The notes under the pieces are model-generated. The model was not told the DNA's origin and searched no databases. It worked only from the letters and a program-made list of their open reading frames with translations. A DNA stretch of 64,000 bases, taken from contig CM038469.1 in NCBI GenBank assembly GCA_021464415.1, positions 30,187,736-30,251,735 on the forward strand, in the 5' to 3' direction. The stretch comes from Lonicera japonica. Lineage: Eukaryota; Streptophyta; Magnoliopsida; Dipsacales; Caprifoliaceae. Below are positions 11,605 through 24,335 of the stretch, piece after piece (the first letter of the stretch is position 1; the number at the start of each line of letters is the position of its first letter). Both the position numbers and the translations under genes were made by a program.

Positions 11605-11968
11605 TAGTGGAATGGTAGATACTTTTTACCATAGGATATGGTTTGCACTTCTTTAAATTAACACATCTTTAGGATTCGAGCTAGTGATTTAACATTATAA
11701 CCATGTTTACATGATATTAAAAAGACTAACTATTAAATTTGATAAAAAAAAATTTCAGAACTGAAACTATTTATTTTGACTAGAAATTGGGTAAAAGGTC
11801 TTGTCACACAAAGGTTTTTACCAAAAATTCAAGGAATAATATGATTAATTTTTTTTAAGGAAGGGCCTATTTTTAATTGGTTATTAATTAGGGTAAGAGA
11901 CCTATTTACATTTTGTATTTTCAATTGAGGTCTTTAACCAAATTTAAATATTATTTAATTGTTAAAAA

Positions 11969-14378
11969 TGTAGGTCAAAAATCAACCGTAGAGGGGGGTG
12001 AATAGGGTTTATAAAACTTAATGCAGAATTTGAAAGGTTTCTAAAAATGTTTAAGGAAAATAATTTAACTAAACAAGTGTATCAAGGAAAACAAGCAAAT
12101 CAAACAAACAATCAAGCAAAACACAAGAGCATTAATAAATGGCAATCTTAATCAATAATATAGCAATAAAATAAATAGCTAGAAATAGAGAGATTGAGTT
12201 TAGAAAGATTAAACCGATTGAATCCCAAGATGTTTTGTTCTCGCTGTTCAGTTGTCTATACGTCCGCACTCGGAAAGTGCCCCCGAGAATTTTCACTAAA
12301 ATCGATTTTCTTTCGGGTGAAAATCAAACTATTACAAGTGTTGTTATCTCACTACATTCCACAAGTATTGCTCTACCATAATACTCACACAAGAAACACT
12401 CTTGCTAACTTGTGAGATTTACCTCTCACAACACTTAAGTGTAATTGTATCACTACACTCTACAAGAATTGACTTCTTTGCTAAATTGTGAGATTTATTT
12501 TTCACCAGTGTTTTAAATAGCGTGGGATAGCGCGCTACGTAGCGCGCTATAGCGTAAAAATCCCCCAAAACGCTACGTAGCGTGTGATAGATAGCGTGCG
12601 GAACGAATAGCATTGAGCTTTTGCTGATGTGGCACGCTATTGGTATGCTATTCACGCTATTGGTTCGCTATTCACGCTATTTTCAAAAAACCTACGCTAT
12701 TTAGGAAAGTGCAAAATTAGTTCTAGTAAGAGAAAAACCCTCACTAGCTTGAATCGTCTCTTCATTCCGCTGTTTCTGCTCTGTTCTCTGTAGTCGACGT
12801 TGCCCAGCTCCTCCAGTCGACGTCTCTCCTCTGTTTTCTTCTCCACTCGACGTGTCATGGGAGGTTTTCTCCTCCCCTGGACGGCTCTCCTCTGTTTTTT
12901 CCAGAACACTCGACGTGTTCTGCTCCGTTTTCGCCTCCACTCGACGTTCCTCAAGATGTAGAAAGATGGTGGTCGCCTGGTCGGTAGTGGAAGATGGAAA
13001 GGGCTGGATAGGGTTTAAAATTGATCGATATAACGACTTAATTAACTTTGTTGTGTTAATATTTACAAAATTATTTTCAATTCCCCCCCCCCTCCCCCAT
13101 TTTTCTTATTTTTGTACCCCTTTCTTCTTTAATTTATTTATCACCCCTTTATTTTTGGATTCTTTTTTTTTAGACCCTTAAGTCTTTTTTATATTTGGTT
13201 TATTTAGTATAATATTATTTTTTATTTTTTTAATTATTACGCTATTGGAGTTCCGAATAGCTTACGCTATACGCTACGTTATTTGCGCTATGCGCTGCCG
13301 GAACCAAAACGCTATTACTCGCGCTATCGCTATTTAAAACATTGCTTCTCACAAAAGAATACTACAAAGTGTTTGATGATTCACACCAATAAATAATAAC
13401 TCTCTCAAGTATTTGATAGATACAATTTGGGGTTCACACTAGAGTTATCTTGTTTGATCAAGATTTATAGCTCAATGAATGAATGATAAAAACAAAAGCT
13501 TGACTTCTTGAATATGATGAATAGATGAAAGATGAGTTTATATATGTGTTCAAGCTTCTCAAAATGTGTCTTAGATGTCCAATATACAGTCCCAAAAAAG
13601 ATATAGCCGTTTTAGAGGTTTATTACAAAAAATGACAAAAAATTAGATTTTCAACGGCTATGTTCTAAGGCATCGGTCGACTGAACAAAGCTCATCAATT
13701 GACTGATGGCCCTCAGTCCACTAAGAAAAGCCTATCAGTCAACTGATAACCTATGTCCATCAGGCCAAAATCCCAATTTTTGGACTTTTGCAATTTAGCT
13801 CCAAAATAAATTTTAGTGTTTTGTGGACCTCAAAAATATGTTTCTAAGACACCTATTTTGGGAAAACTCAAAATATGATCGTTTGAAATTACTATGAATT
13901 TATTTGAAAATCGATTTTTGTAAGAATAATATTTTCAAAGGAATTTTGATTCAAACTTGATTTTGATCAATCTATGAATGCTATATCAATATGTATGAGC
14001 TATATAAATAATCAAACAAGAAACTTTACATAAATCCTAAGTACTCACTAAATTATCGAATTAACGAGTCTTCGAATGATTCGATTTGTTTCTTTAATTG
14101 GTCTTCACTTGAAGCTTTTTGCATATTTCTTTGATCTTGATCTTCATGAATTGCATTGTAATGAGGTTGATCTTCCTTATCTTGTCCAATGCTTTGTAGA
14201 CTTGATCGGATATGGATTGAATGATCCTTGTCACGTGGCATGCTTTCTTCTTAAAATCCATGCTTTTCTCAAATTCATAAAATAATGAACTATAAACTTG
14301 ATTCAATAAACATGTTAAATTACACATGATTAAGTTATTGCTATTATCAAAATAAGATTAAGATCTTCATAGTCAACA
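11969..14378 (-). mobile_element. Solo LTR, copy A (interrupted by a hAT-like element)
   Basis: It aligns as an inverted copy with 16418-17937 over its full length once the 839-bp insertion at 12506-13344 is removed (about 1.57 kb left). Ends are TGTAGGTCAAAAATC... and ...TAGTCAACA, the inverted TG...CA ends of an LTR. Flanks AAAAA (11964-11968) and AAAAG (14379-14383) match 4 of 5, fitting a 5-bp target duplication. No internal retrotransposon sequence is attached, so it is a solo LTR. TATA-like motifs sit near the middle on the - strand. Confidence 0.78.
12506..13344. mobile_element. hAT-like non-autonomous element nested in the LTR
   Basis: Terminal inverted repeats CAGTGTTTTAAATAGCG and (inverted) CAATGTTTTAAATAGCG, with subterminal arrays of CGCTAT-type motifs such as gcgctacgtagcgcgctat. 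The flanks TTTTTCAC and CTTCTCAC agree in 6 of 8 positions, as expected for an aged 8-bp hAT target duplication. Copy B of the LTR lacks the insert, which confirms the boundaries. The interior (12710-12960) has several CTCGACGT-bearing CT-rich repeats; apparent reading frames there are arginine-rich low complexity and not called as genes. Confidence 0.8.
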
Positions 14379-14473
14379 AAAAGTATATTACATATTACCT
14401 AAATCACCCTTCTCTTATTTCTTTTAAGTTTTTAATTATACCATTCTCTTATTTTCAAGTTTCATTACAATAT

Positions 14474-14602
14474 TAACTTTGCACTGAGCACATTTATAAA
14501 CTAATTTTGTACAAATACAAGATAGTATTCATATTTTTAATTGTGATAATAACTTTGCAGTGAGCATATTTTATAGACTAATTTTGTGCAAATACAAGTT
14601 TG
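14474..14602. repeat. 76-bp-spaced direct duplication
   Basis: Two similar blocks (14474-14525 and 14550-14602) share TTTGCA(C/G)TGAGCA and ACTAATTTTGT(A/G)CAAATAC. It lies in AT-rich spacer. Confidence 0.7.
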
Positions 14603-15796
14603 CAATCTTTTTTTCAAAATTAAATACTGGAAAGATATTTTTATCTTTTTCACTAAAATATATTGGTATTATTTATTTAGTTTTAGGGTTCAAAATGTCA
14701 TTTAAACTTCTATTGAAAAGAAAAATGAGGACGCATGGCTCTTGAATAAAGTCAAAAATAGGCCTTTTCAATTGCTCGTACATAGTATTCATTATGGTGT
14801 CTGCATGCATATCATAATAAATTACACCACACCATATTTATCACAAATGAGCAAGAAAACCAATTGCTTTTCATATTAATCATCGTGTATATAGTTAATA
14901 TAACAATATTTGACTAATCATCACCCCTAAATACAACAAAAATGTATAAATTTAGAGATGTACCCACCGTAACCTATGGTAGAAAGTACCTACTATTGCT
15001 ACTAATATGAAATATATTTCTTAAAAATTGCAGGTTAAAATTTGTAATTCAAAATCGTGACTGAATATCAAAATTAGTTGTAAAAAAATATGTAGGGTAT
15101 ACATTTAAATACTATTTAAGAAATAATAATTCGATCTAGAGTTGCATATATTTACATCTTAACAAATATGGCTTCATATGACATTGTACATCAAATGTAA
15201 AGACGTTGTAGTTTTTCATTATAGGATTTAAACCTTTGTTTTCATTATCAACAAAGCAGCTAGCAAATTTCCAAATTGATATTAATTTGTAATAACTTTG
15301 CAAATTCACTATATGGTACCAAATTTGTAACCGTTAATTTTTATTTATTTTTTAAATGCATGTACTGTCCCATGTCCTACTTATCGATACGGGATTCCTT
15401 TAAATGATAATGTCAATTTCTTTGTTTCGTGTTTTAAATATAATAAGAGTATAAAAACTAACAATAAACAGTAAGTTTTATTCTTATGTATTAATTAGGT
15501 TAAAAATAATATTTTTTTAAAAAAATCTATATTAAAATTAAAACGAGATTGTCAACGTAATAAAATGTAAAATCATAAAATAGAGACCTGACAAAATAAC
15601 ACGCGACATGAATCTATATGTTAATAGGTGATGTCTTAATAGTTTTGGATCATATATTGGTACTGACTCGATTAAACACGATAAATTAACATGTTGAGTC
15701 AGTTAATATTCGTTAACACGTTAAAACCCATTAGTAATATGCGTATATGTCTATATAGATATAATTTATGTAGTATTACACGCATGTATTTTGTTA
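14603..15796. other. AT-rich spacer
   Basis: No coding region, RNA gene or bounded repeat could be supported. Only short fortuitous frames are present. Confidence 0.6.
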
Positions 15797-16097
15797 GAGA
15801 TAATGAGTTATAGGGCCTCGCTCCGTAATGTTTTATAACTCTAAGGACGGATTCATGTTTAATAAAAGGAAGTAGTACTAATTTCATAATTTGGTTTTAC
15901 AATAAGGACATTTTTCATAATATTAATTTATTTTAAAGAAAATGATAAATGTTGATGAAATAAATACCCTAAAGAGTGCCCATCTCTCTCTATCGCTCAC
16001 TCACTCTCGTCTCTTTTAGCTCTTAAACAGTTATCCTCTTTCTCTGACCTCCTCACCAATGATCTTACCTCTTTCACCACCACCACCACCACCACCC

Positions 16098-16205
16098 GAC
16101 TCTCCGATCGTGTCGCCGAGAGGATCTCCATTCTCATATTCTTCTTTTTTTGACTCTCCGATCGTATCGTCGAGAGGATCGCTGTTCTCATTTTATTTTT
16201 TTTCT
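16098..16205. repeat. 54-bp tandem duplication in a CT-rich segment
   Basis: Two units start GACTCTCCGATCGT at 16098 and 16152 and share GAGAGGATC and TTCTCAT. They follow a CACCAC repeat. The segment resembles a plant 5' UTR/first exon, but no known protein is recognised. Confidence 0.75.
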
Positions 16206-16417
16206 GTAGGTGCAATCGTAAAACATATATTACTTTTGATTGAACTGTTGAATTGGGCTGATTTTTGGAAATGTTGTTTGAAAGACAAAGTTATTAAAAT
16301 TATGTGAAAAAACAAAATGATCATAGATCGTTTTGCTATTAAAAGCGACCAATTTCGACAGCACAGCGAGATTTGAAAAAAATAAATATGATCGCAACTT
16401 TTTTTTACGAACCCTAC

Positions 16418-17937
16418 TGTTGACTTTGTAGGTCTTAATCTTATTTTGATCATAACAATAAATCAATCATGTGTAATTTAACATATTTTTTAATATAAGT
16501 TTATAGTTCATTTATATAGAATATCGTGATTGATCAAAGGAAGCTTGACAAGGATCATCGAAATAGAATCCGATCAAGTCAACTACGCATTAGACTAGCA
16601 AGGAAGATCATATGTCATCACACACATGCTATCAATGCATTTCATGAAGTACAAAAAATAAAGGATTAAAAGCTTCAAGTGAAGATCAAATTAAAAAAAC
16701 AAATTGAAGCATTTAAAAACTCGTCTATTCGACATTTGAGTGAGTGCTTAAGATCATATGTAAAGTTTCTTATTTGATGATTATTATAGCTCATATACAT
16801 TGTTACAAAATTCTTAGATTGATCAAAACCAAGTTTGACTCAAAATCATTTCAAAACATCATTCTTACAAAAACCAGTTTTGAAATAAATTCATATTAAA
16901 TTCAAATGATCATATTTTGAGTTTTTTTGAAAATAGGTGTCTTAGGAATATATATTTGAGGTCCCCAAAGCATTAAAATTGATTTTAGAGCTTATATGCA
17001 AAAGGAAAAAAAATAGAATTTTGGCCTAATGGACAGCACCCATCAGTCAACTGATGGATTGTGACTCAGTCGACTAAAGGGCCATCGGTCGACTGATGCC
17101 TTAGAATATAGTCGTTGAATTTCTAATTTTTTACCATTTTTTGTACCAAACCTAAAAAACAACTATATCATTTTTGGGACTATATATACATTATCCAAGA
17201 CACATTTTGAAGAACTTGAATCATTCTTATACTTTATTCTTCATTTATTTCAAACATTCTAAAATTCAAGAAATTGTCTTGATCAATCATTCATATTTAA
17301 GCTATATATTGTGATCAATTAAGATTACTCTAGTGTGAGTTTTAATTGTATCATATTACGCAATTGAGAAAGTTATTGTTAATTGGTGTGAATCACCAAA
17401 CAATTAGTATTCAATTGTGAGAGGTAAATCTCATAGGATAACAAAAAAGAAAATTCTTGTTTAGTATTTGTGAGGGGTAAATCTCACAAATTAGCAAGAG
17501 AATATATCTTGTGGGAATATTATGGTAAAACAATATTTGTAAGAGTGTGTGAGATAACAACACTTATAAATGTTTGATCTTCACCTGGAAGAAGATTGAA
17601 ATTTGTGAAAATTCTTGGGGAATTAACCGAACGCGGACATATGGTCTAACAAACCGAACCGTGTGGACGAAAAGTCTTAAGCTTCAAATTGGTTTAATCT
17701 TTCTAAACTCAATTTCTCTATCTCTAGCTATTTATTTTATTGTTATATTATTGATTGAGTTTGCCATTGATTAGTTGCTATTGAGTTTTGCTTGATTGAT
17801 TAATTATTTGGCTTGTATTCTTTGATATAGTTGTTTAGCTAGTTAAATTGTTTAAACATTTTCGAAAAGTTTTTAATTCCGCATTTAGTTTCGAAAACCC
17901 TATTCACCCCCTATTTAGGGTTGATTTTTGACCAACA
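16418..17937 (+). mobile_element. Solo LTR, copy B, with perfect target duplication
   Basis: A 1,520-bp sequence from TGTTGACTTTG to TTTTTGACCAACA, flanked on both sides by CCTAC (16413-16417 and 17938-17942). The TGTTG...CAACA ends and the exact 5-bp duplication are diagnostic of LTR-LTR recombination after integration. Copy A is the inverted relative. Orientation + is inferred from a TATA-like actatatatacat near 17180, giving a U3 of about 760 bp. No internal coding sequence remains, so gypsy or copia cannot be decided. Confidence 0.88.
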
Positions 17938-18015
17938 CCTACGTCGATCCATATATATATATAAATTGAGTGGATGATGATCTCATAAATTTTGTTGTTC
18001 TCTGTTTTGTATTAG

Positions 18016-18434
18016 TGCTAAAATCACGTTGATGTGTAATATTGGATGGGTGCTAAAACAAATTTAGCACCGTTGGTGGTTTTGGTGCTAAAATCACCTT
18101 GATGTGTAGTATTGGATGGGCGCTAAATCTGTTTTAGCACTATGAATTTTGTTGTTCTCTGTTTTCTATTGGTGCTAAAACCATTTAGCACAAATTTTGA
18201 TGAGACGTGAGATGTTATAAGGAATAGTGCTAAATGGTTTTAGCACCATTGGTGCTATGACCATTTAGCATAAATTATGATGATATGTGAGATGTTATAA
18301 GGAATGGTGCTAAACAGATTTAGCACCGTTGGTGTTAAAACCATTTAGCACAAATTTTGATGAGACGTGAGATGTTATAAAGAATAGTGCTAAATAAATT
18401 TAGCATTAATTCTGATGAGACGTGAGATGTTATA
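18016..18434. repeat. Palindrome-rich tandem array (70- and 80-bp units)
   Basis: Two 70-bp units start TGCTAAAATCAC at 18016 and 18086. Three units of exactly 80 bp start GATGA(G/T)A at 18199, 18279 and 18359, with a truncated one at 18414. Nearly every unit contains GTGCTAAA...TTTAGCAC, a short inverted repeat. It is related to the array at 48.86-49.46 kb. Confidence 0.8.
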
Positions 18435-19456
18435 AGAAAGCAGTATTAGTATCTTTTTTTGTACAGTATCCTTAATTTACACGACTAATTTATAAGTTTC
18501 ATTTATAATTATGTTATTTTTGGAATGGGCCCTTATGCCCAATTGCCATATTTTATAAACTCAAAATGAGTTTGCAATATATATATACAATGAGGATCAG
18601 GTTCGAACTCAATTTTAAGAGTTCGCACGAATTTTCTAGTAGAATGCGGGGCCCACACTTAAAAATATGCATTGACTCACTTTCACCCCTATAACCTTAC
18701 CCACGTGATGCCAAAATCATGAGAAATTAAACATTTTCTCTTTCTCTCTCTATTCAGTACATAACCCACGAGCTCACTATCTCTCTCCTATTTCTCTCTC
18801 TCTCTCTCTCTCTCAAAGCTCCATTTTTCTTCTCCTCTCAAAATTTAGAAAAAAATTCAAGAATTACGCCACCCATGGATCAGCTATACAAAGACTATTT
18901 ATGTAAATATCTTGTAAGTGTGCTGAATTCTTTCTCTTTCTTTAGATTTCAAGATAGGTCTTGATTTTTTGTTGCATTTGTTTTTTAGATCTATGAATTA
19001 ATCCACTCAAGAAATTGATTAAATAACTAAACAAAATCATCTGCGCTCTCATGATTCAAGAATCTACAAGCAAAAATAATTGTATGACTATGATTGTTAA
19101 CCCCCATTATTAGTGCAAATATCAAGCCCTATCGATTAATGTTATAAGTGGTATAAAAAATGCCAACATCCCCATAAAAAAATATAAACTCGTCTTAAAG
19201 ATGCATCCGACCAAAAACAATGAGTCATCTTTTGTTAATCGTCTGTCTTAATTTTGAAAGTACATGACGGGTTTTTTCCTTGTTCTAATTTCAAATACTA
19301 AAAAAATATTTTACCGCCATGCCCCTTCGTGTCTGCATGTTTATCCCTTTCATGGTTATACAAATCTTTTTGCGTGCACCCAATATTTTCTATCCCTCCA
19401 GATTGCACTACAAGAAAACTAAATTAATGATGTTGGGGTATATTCACCATGGAAAA

Positions 19457-19825
19457 TTATTTTTTTATTAACTTTGCCACGTTTGAAATATTACAGTGGG
19501 ACCGTAAAAGGTGAACCTTTGTCGGGATTGCTAGAGGGTGACTGTGCCCCTCTTTGAAAACAATAACAATATATTTGGAAGATTCATTTGACTTTAAAAC
19601 TGTAATTTTGGCGTTGTAATTCTCACTAATGCTTCCCCAACGTCTTTTCATTTCAATGCCAGCAATATTTTTGATCTTCCTTCTTTCCAACAAATAAACT
19701 CCTTCCTTCGTACCTCATTACTTCCCGACTCTTTCTTTTCAGTCGCACTTCGTACACTAAACCCAGCCGCATTAACATAAGTACTGTAGAACTTCGAAAC
19801 ATTATCTAATGTCTCAAATTCTTGC
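19457..19825 (-). pseudogene. FAR1-type DNA-binding domain fragment
   Basis: On the - strand, from about 19825 down, the frame reads QEFETLDNVSKFYSTY then NAAGFSVRSATEKK and RRKEFICWKEG, the N-terminal half of the FAR1 domain (FHY3/FAR1 and MULE transposase family). After a frameshift the second half continues as KYIVIVFKEGHSHPL...HLLRSHCNIS (19457-19693), which keeps the HxH and the LRSHR-like tail. The zinc-ligand cysteine and histidines are partly visible. No MULE transposase core or SWIM domain follows, because the frame ends shortly after. It is a relic of an autonomous parent or of a captured FAR1-related gene; the former is favoured by its position inside long TIRs. Confidence 0.7.
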
Positions 19826-20934
19826 CTTTTCTTTGGCCTAATCTCATCTGATACTTACGGATTGTATAACTTCCTGCTACTTTCACCATATTCATCTAAC
19901 TTGAGTTCTAAATTTGAGTCCCTATTTATAAAAAAACGAGTATTCTCACTACTCATCCTTACTTCATTTTGCACACTTTTCATCTTTTAACTGTTCACAA
20001 AAAATAAAACCAAAAAAATCAGTATATTTCAAATGGATTTGTTCAAGCTAGCTCCATATCAATTCATAATATACATTTAGAATTGAATTATAGGAAACAT
20101 ATGCATTTTCTTAATATAATAATTCCAAGGAATTCAATTTCGACTAAATTGGATTCCGAAAAAACAAACCTATAATCGTTGTACAATTTGGAAAGTGCAT
20201 CAACTAGGTATATTGCACTATAATATTGAAAAAATCATACAAATTGTTAACCCAAATCAAAATCTAGAAAAAAACACAATTTTAAGAAAAATGAATTCCG
20301 AGTTTGAATATTAATTGAAGAATACATGGATTCTTAGTATAAAGCATGATTATTTCAAGCATGAAGCAACATTAAAGAATAAAACAACATTATTAACAAA
20401 CATAACTTAAAGGATTAATTCATAGATCTAGAAAAAAAATGCAACAAAATATCAGGACCCATTTCGAAATCTAGAGAGAGAGAGAATTCGGCACACTTAC
20501 AAGAGATTTACAGAAATAGACTTTGTATAGTTGATCCTTGGGTGGCATATCACTACAAGAAACACGACTTTTCCCGGTGCATTTGCTAAAATGCGTCGGG
20601 AAAGATAGACTATACAGAACCCTTTGAAAGGTGCACGCTAGTATAAGAACATTGTAATTAAGAAATTTGGAATACCTATGCTGGCGCGAAAGTTGCGTCG
20701 TTAAAAGTCATAAAGTATCTTTCCCGGCGTGTTAATATAAACACGTCACTATAGAGTTTCCAAAAAAATGGCGCGTTCTTTGAGTGCCTTTATTTCGCGG
20801 AAATAATAATTTTTATACAAAAAAACTTTTTTTAAAAATGAAAAAATTATTTTTGTTGGCGTGTTAAACACGTCGTAATAGGTGTTCCTTATTTTACTAT
20901 CTACACAGACGCGTAGCACGCGCCAGCAAAGAGG

Positions 20935-21252
20935 GAGTATATTAAAGACTAATAGATCAGATCTCTTACTCCCCATTCTCTATCATCTCTGTGCATTCCT
21001 TCACCGCCTCTCTCATCTCTCTACGCGCGAAACACGTAGTTGTCTCTCATCTCTCTCAACTCACCGCCGTCTCCAAAGTCTCCACCCAACGAAACCCCCA
21101 TCATCTCCACCACCTCCATTCCCAGCGAAACCCCCATTGATTGCATCATCTCGCTCGCTCGCTTTTTACACAGCTAGGGCTTAAAAAACTCGATTCACAT
21201 CTAGGGCTTTAAAAATCGCGCCAGCTAGGGCTTTCCTTCACTCTTCAAATCG
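20935..21252 (+). other. Leader/first-exon-like segment inside the CACTA
   Basis: CT-rich sequence with repeated CTAGGGCTT motifs, usual in plant 5' UTRs, ending at a good splice donor (AATCG|GTAAGTAA). The region encodes a short Ser/Pro-rich frame from 20882 to 21184, which may be only chance. It could be the element's own promoter/exon or host gene sequence captured by the transposon. Confidence 0.45.
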
Positions 21253-21558
21253 GTAAGTAATATTCAAATTACATTTCTTTCAGCTTCCCTTCTTCCTAAT
21301 TTGAGTTTCTCTTTTACTTATTTAAACTAGACGATACTACCAATTGACTCTTCAGTTTCCCAGGTAGGGCTTTCCTTCACTCTTCAGGTATTTATCTATT
21401 CACCAGGGTTGTGTTATATTTTGTTATTATATATGCTTGTTATGAAATCATGTCCGCTTCCCTCTTAAGTACTAGTTTGTTTCAAAGTTTTTATGATAGC
21501 AAATTAAATGGCATACTCTGATTCAAATGTTCAAACTCATGTACGTGCATCGGCTTGA

Positions 21559-21726
<168 letters not shown>

Positions 21727-23147
21727 TAGGGAAAGGAGCATTTGGCCCATTTTAAGAGTTGGTTATACCAAGTTGTTTTATCTACTTGTTTGATTATTAC
21801 TTTAGATTTTGTTACATAAAGGAACACAGGAAACAGGAGGAAGATGTATTTCATTGATGGGTGGAATGTAGTATCGTTGTAAGCAAAAATTATGATAGTG
21901 CTTTATGTATTTTAAGTGTCACTCCCAACAACCCATCAAGTGATTAGGATATTGATTTTCTTATTATTGACACTTTTTTTTGTATTAATGTTTAAGAAAT
22001 AACAATATGTATGTTATTATGGTATTTATAATTTATATAACCTATCATTTTGATTATTGTGATATTGGTTCAGCATACCATTTCTATTAATATTAAAAAA
22101 AAAACAATAATTATTCAGCGCATTTATAGTTATATTTAATTTATATATATAAATATATAAAAAATTTCACCTATCCTGGCGCGTTTTCATGCCACTAAAA
22201 AGAACTTTTTACGGCGCGTTCTCTACAAAGCGTCAGCAAAAGTAATTTCTTCAATATTGATTTTGACTTTTACCGGTGCGTCTAACGCGCCAGCAAAAGT
22301 GATCTTTCCCAACGCGTCTGAAACGCGTCAACAAAAGTGATATTTACTGGCGCGTTTGAAACGCACCACGAAAAGTGAGCTTTCCCGGCGCATCTAAAAT
22401 GCGTCACCAAAAGTTATCTTTACCGGCGTGTCTAACGTGCCGTTAAAGGAACCAAATACATCGGCAAAAGTACGCTTTCACGACACGATGTCATACACTT
22501 TCAATGGCACGTTGCTTTTTCCCAACGCTTTTTGCGCCACTAAAGATGACTTTTGCCAACGCATTTTATTTTACGTCGGTAAAAGTCAGTAAGTTACTTT
22601 TACCGGCAGACTTTTGCTGGCGCTCTTTGCCGGCGCGAAAATGCGTCGCCAAAGGTTGATCAACTTTTGCCGACACATTTTTAATACTTTTGTCGGTGCG
22701 TTGATGCGCCACTAAAAGTCTTCATTTTTGTAGTGATAATTCTTGAAATTTTTTTCTAGATTTTGAGAGGAGAAGAATGAGAAGAAAAATGGAGCTTTGA
22801 AAGAGGGAGAAAAATAGGAGAGGGAGTGCGAGCTCATGGGTTTTGTACTAAATAGGGAGAGAAAGAGAAAATGTTTAATTTCTCATGATTTTGGCATCAC
22901 ATGGGTAAGGTTATGAGGTGAAAGTGAGTCAATGCATCTTTTTAAGTGTGGCCTCACCATTCCGCTAGCAAATTCGTGTGAACTCTTAAAATTGATTTCC
23001 CACCTGATCCGCATTGTATATGTATATATAATATTATGGGAAAATTGGTGAATTTAATAAGGACACTTTTATTTACAAAACTAATGATAAGGACAAAATC
23101 GGGATTAATTGGAATAAGATTTGACATGTATACACATTTCAATATAA

Positions 23148-23149
<2 letters not shown>

Positions 23150-23186
<37 letters not shown>
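23150..23186. repeat. (ATT)n/(TA)n microsatellite
   Basis: ATT repeats grade into about eleven TA units, directly beyond the Mutator-like element. The rest of 23187-23529 is AT-rich spacer. Confidence 0.9.
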
Positions 23187-23193
<7 letters not shown>

Positions 23194-23538
23194 CAAATAT
23201 AGATATATTAAATACATGCCAAATTAGTTGGATCAAAAGATTACGAACTAAAATAATGAAAGTACAACTTGCCTTCTAAAATGATATGAATTTCAAAACT
23301 CCTTTCTCAAGTGAAAGTATTTAATACAATGGTTAAAAAAATAAAATAAAAAATAAAACCTCCTTTCCATAGCATTTCAATTATTTAAATCTCATCTCCA
23401 TCAACAAACATCAAAATTCAATTGCCAAGCTGAGAGGGGTTTTCCAATTCAATATATTAAGACTCCATAGAAGGTGCTAAAGAATAGGTAAGCATGAGTA
23501 TTTTCCAATTCATTCCATTCCATTGCATTTAGATTTTT

Positions 23539-23888
23539 GGGTGATTTAGGCTTTGGGTGCTATTTATTTTTGCAAATCAAACGTTAAGTGCTAAAATTTT
23601 ACATAATAAGTGTTTGGGTGCCATTTTAGACGGAATTTGTTAGTCAACGTGGTCAACCGTTAATTCTGTTAAATTTTGACCCAATTTACCCATTTTACCC
23701 TTAGAAAAAGACAAACCATATTGCTCTTACTTAGGGGTAAAATGGTCAGAAATTAACGCAGCTAATTGTTGACCACGTTGACTAACTGATTCCATCCAAA
23801 ATGGCACTCAAACACCTATTATGCAAAACTTTAGCACCTCGTCTGATATGCAAGAGCAAATGTCACCCAAAGTCTAAATTAATCACCC
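23539..23888. mobile_element. Mutator-type foldback MITE, 350 bp
   Basis: Almost the whole element is an inverted repeat: both arms read GGGTGATT-A-TTTAG-CTTTGGGTG, then TAAGTGCTAAA, GTGTTTG-GTGCCATTTT and GTTAGTCAACGTGGTCAAC. It is flanked by a perfect 9-bp direct repeat, TAGATTTTT (23530-23538 and 23889-23897), the target-duplication length of Mutator-like elements. No coding capacity. Confidence 0.9.
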
Positions 23889-24335
23889 TAGATTTTTTAT
23901 TTTTTGTCTATACTATTGATTTTCCATGGCAGCAATTTATGTGTTTTCAATTGGATAATTATTGTTAGTATACTATATCAGATTAATTTATTCAAAATTA
24001 TTTTAATTGATTGTTTTGATCTGTGAAAGTATCTAAACTACTGTGAAATTTTCATGCTAATTTGGTAAAAATTAAATGGAAGAAATATTATGACCATATA
24101 TACCAATTAGACTAAAATTCAATGTGTGAAATACAATGAACATACTACGTAGAGGACCATTAGTAATAAGACTTAAAATTACTAAGCCTCCCCCAATGGC
24201 CCATAATGTTAAGCCCTTTATACCAGACTATTTTTTCACTCCAAAACTAAAATTAACATTATTAGTATAGGTAGGCAGATTAGGGTTTGCAAAGTTAAAA
24301 GTGCTTTTCCTCCTAGGGGTTAGAACCGGTAAAGA

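Larger units (their letters stand above)
15797..18547. mobile_element. Unidentified repeat family, copy A (with solo LTR inside)
   Basis: The first ~180 bp (gagataatgagttata... to about 15975) and the last ~110 bp (GAGATGTTATAAG... to AATTGCC) match the two ends of 48035-49611. Between them lie a CT-rich exon-like segment (15980-16215), a solo LTR (16418-17937) and a palindrome-rich array (18016-18434). Without the LTR it is about 1.2 kb. The ends are only weakly inverted-repeat-like and carry AAGGACA-type motifs, so it may be a non-autonomous DNA transposon. No transposase is visible. Confidence 0.6.

Noticed and set aside
12697..13181. ORFs on both strands inside the hAT-like element
   Set aside because: Composition follows CTCGACGT-type repeats and C/T runs; opposite-strand frames overlap and nothing matches a family.
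19406..19419. CACTACAAGAAAAC, a second CACTA terminus
   Set aside because: It matches a left CACTA end, but no inverted partner other than the one already paired with 20551 was found; kept as a possible remnant only.
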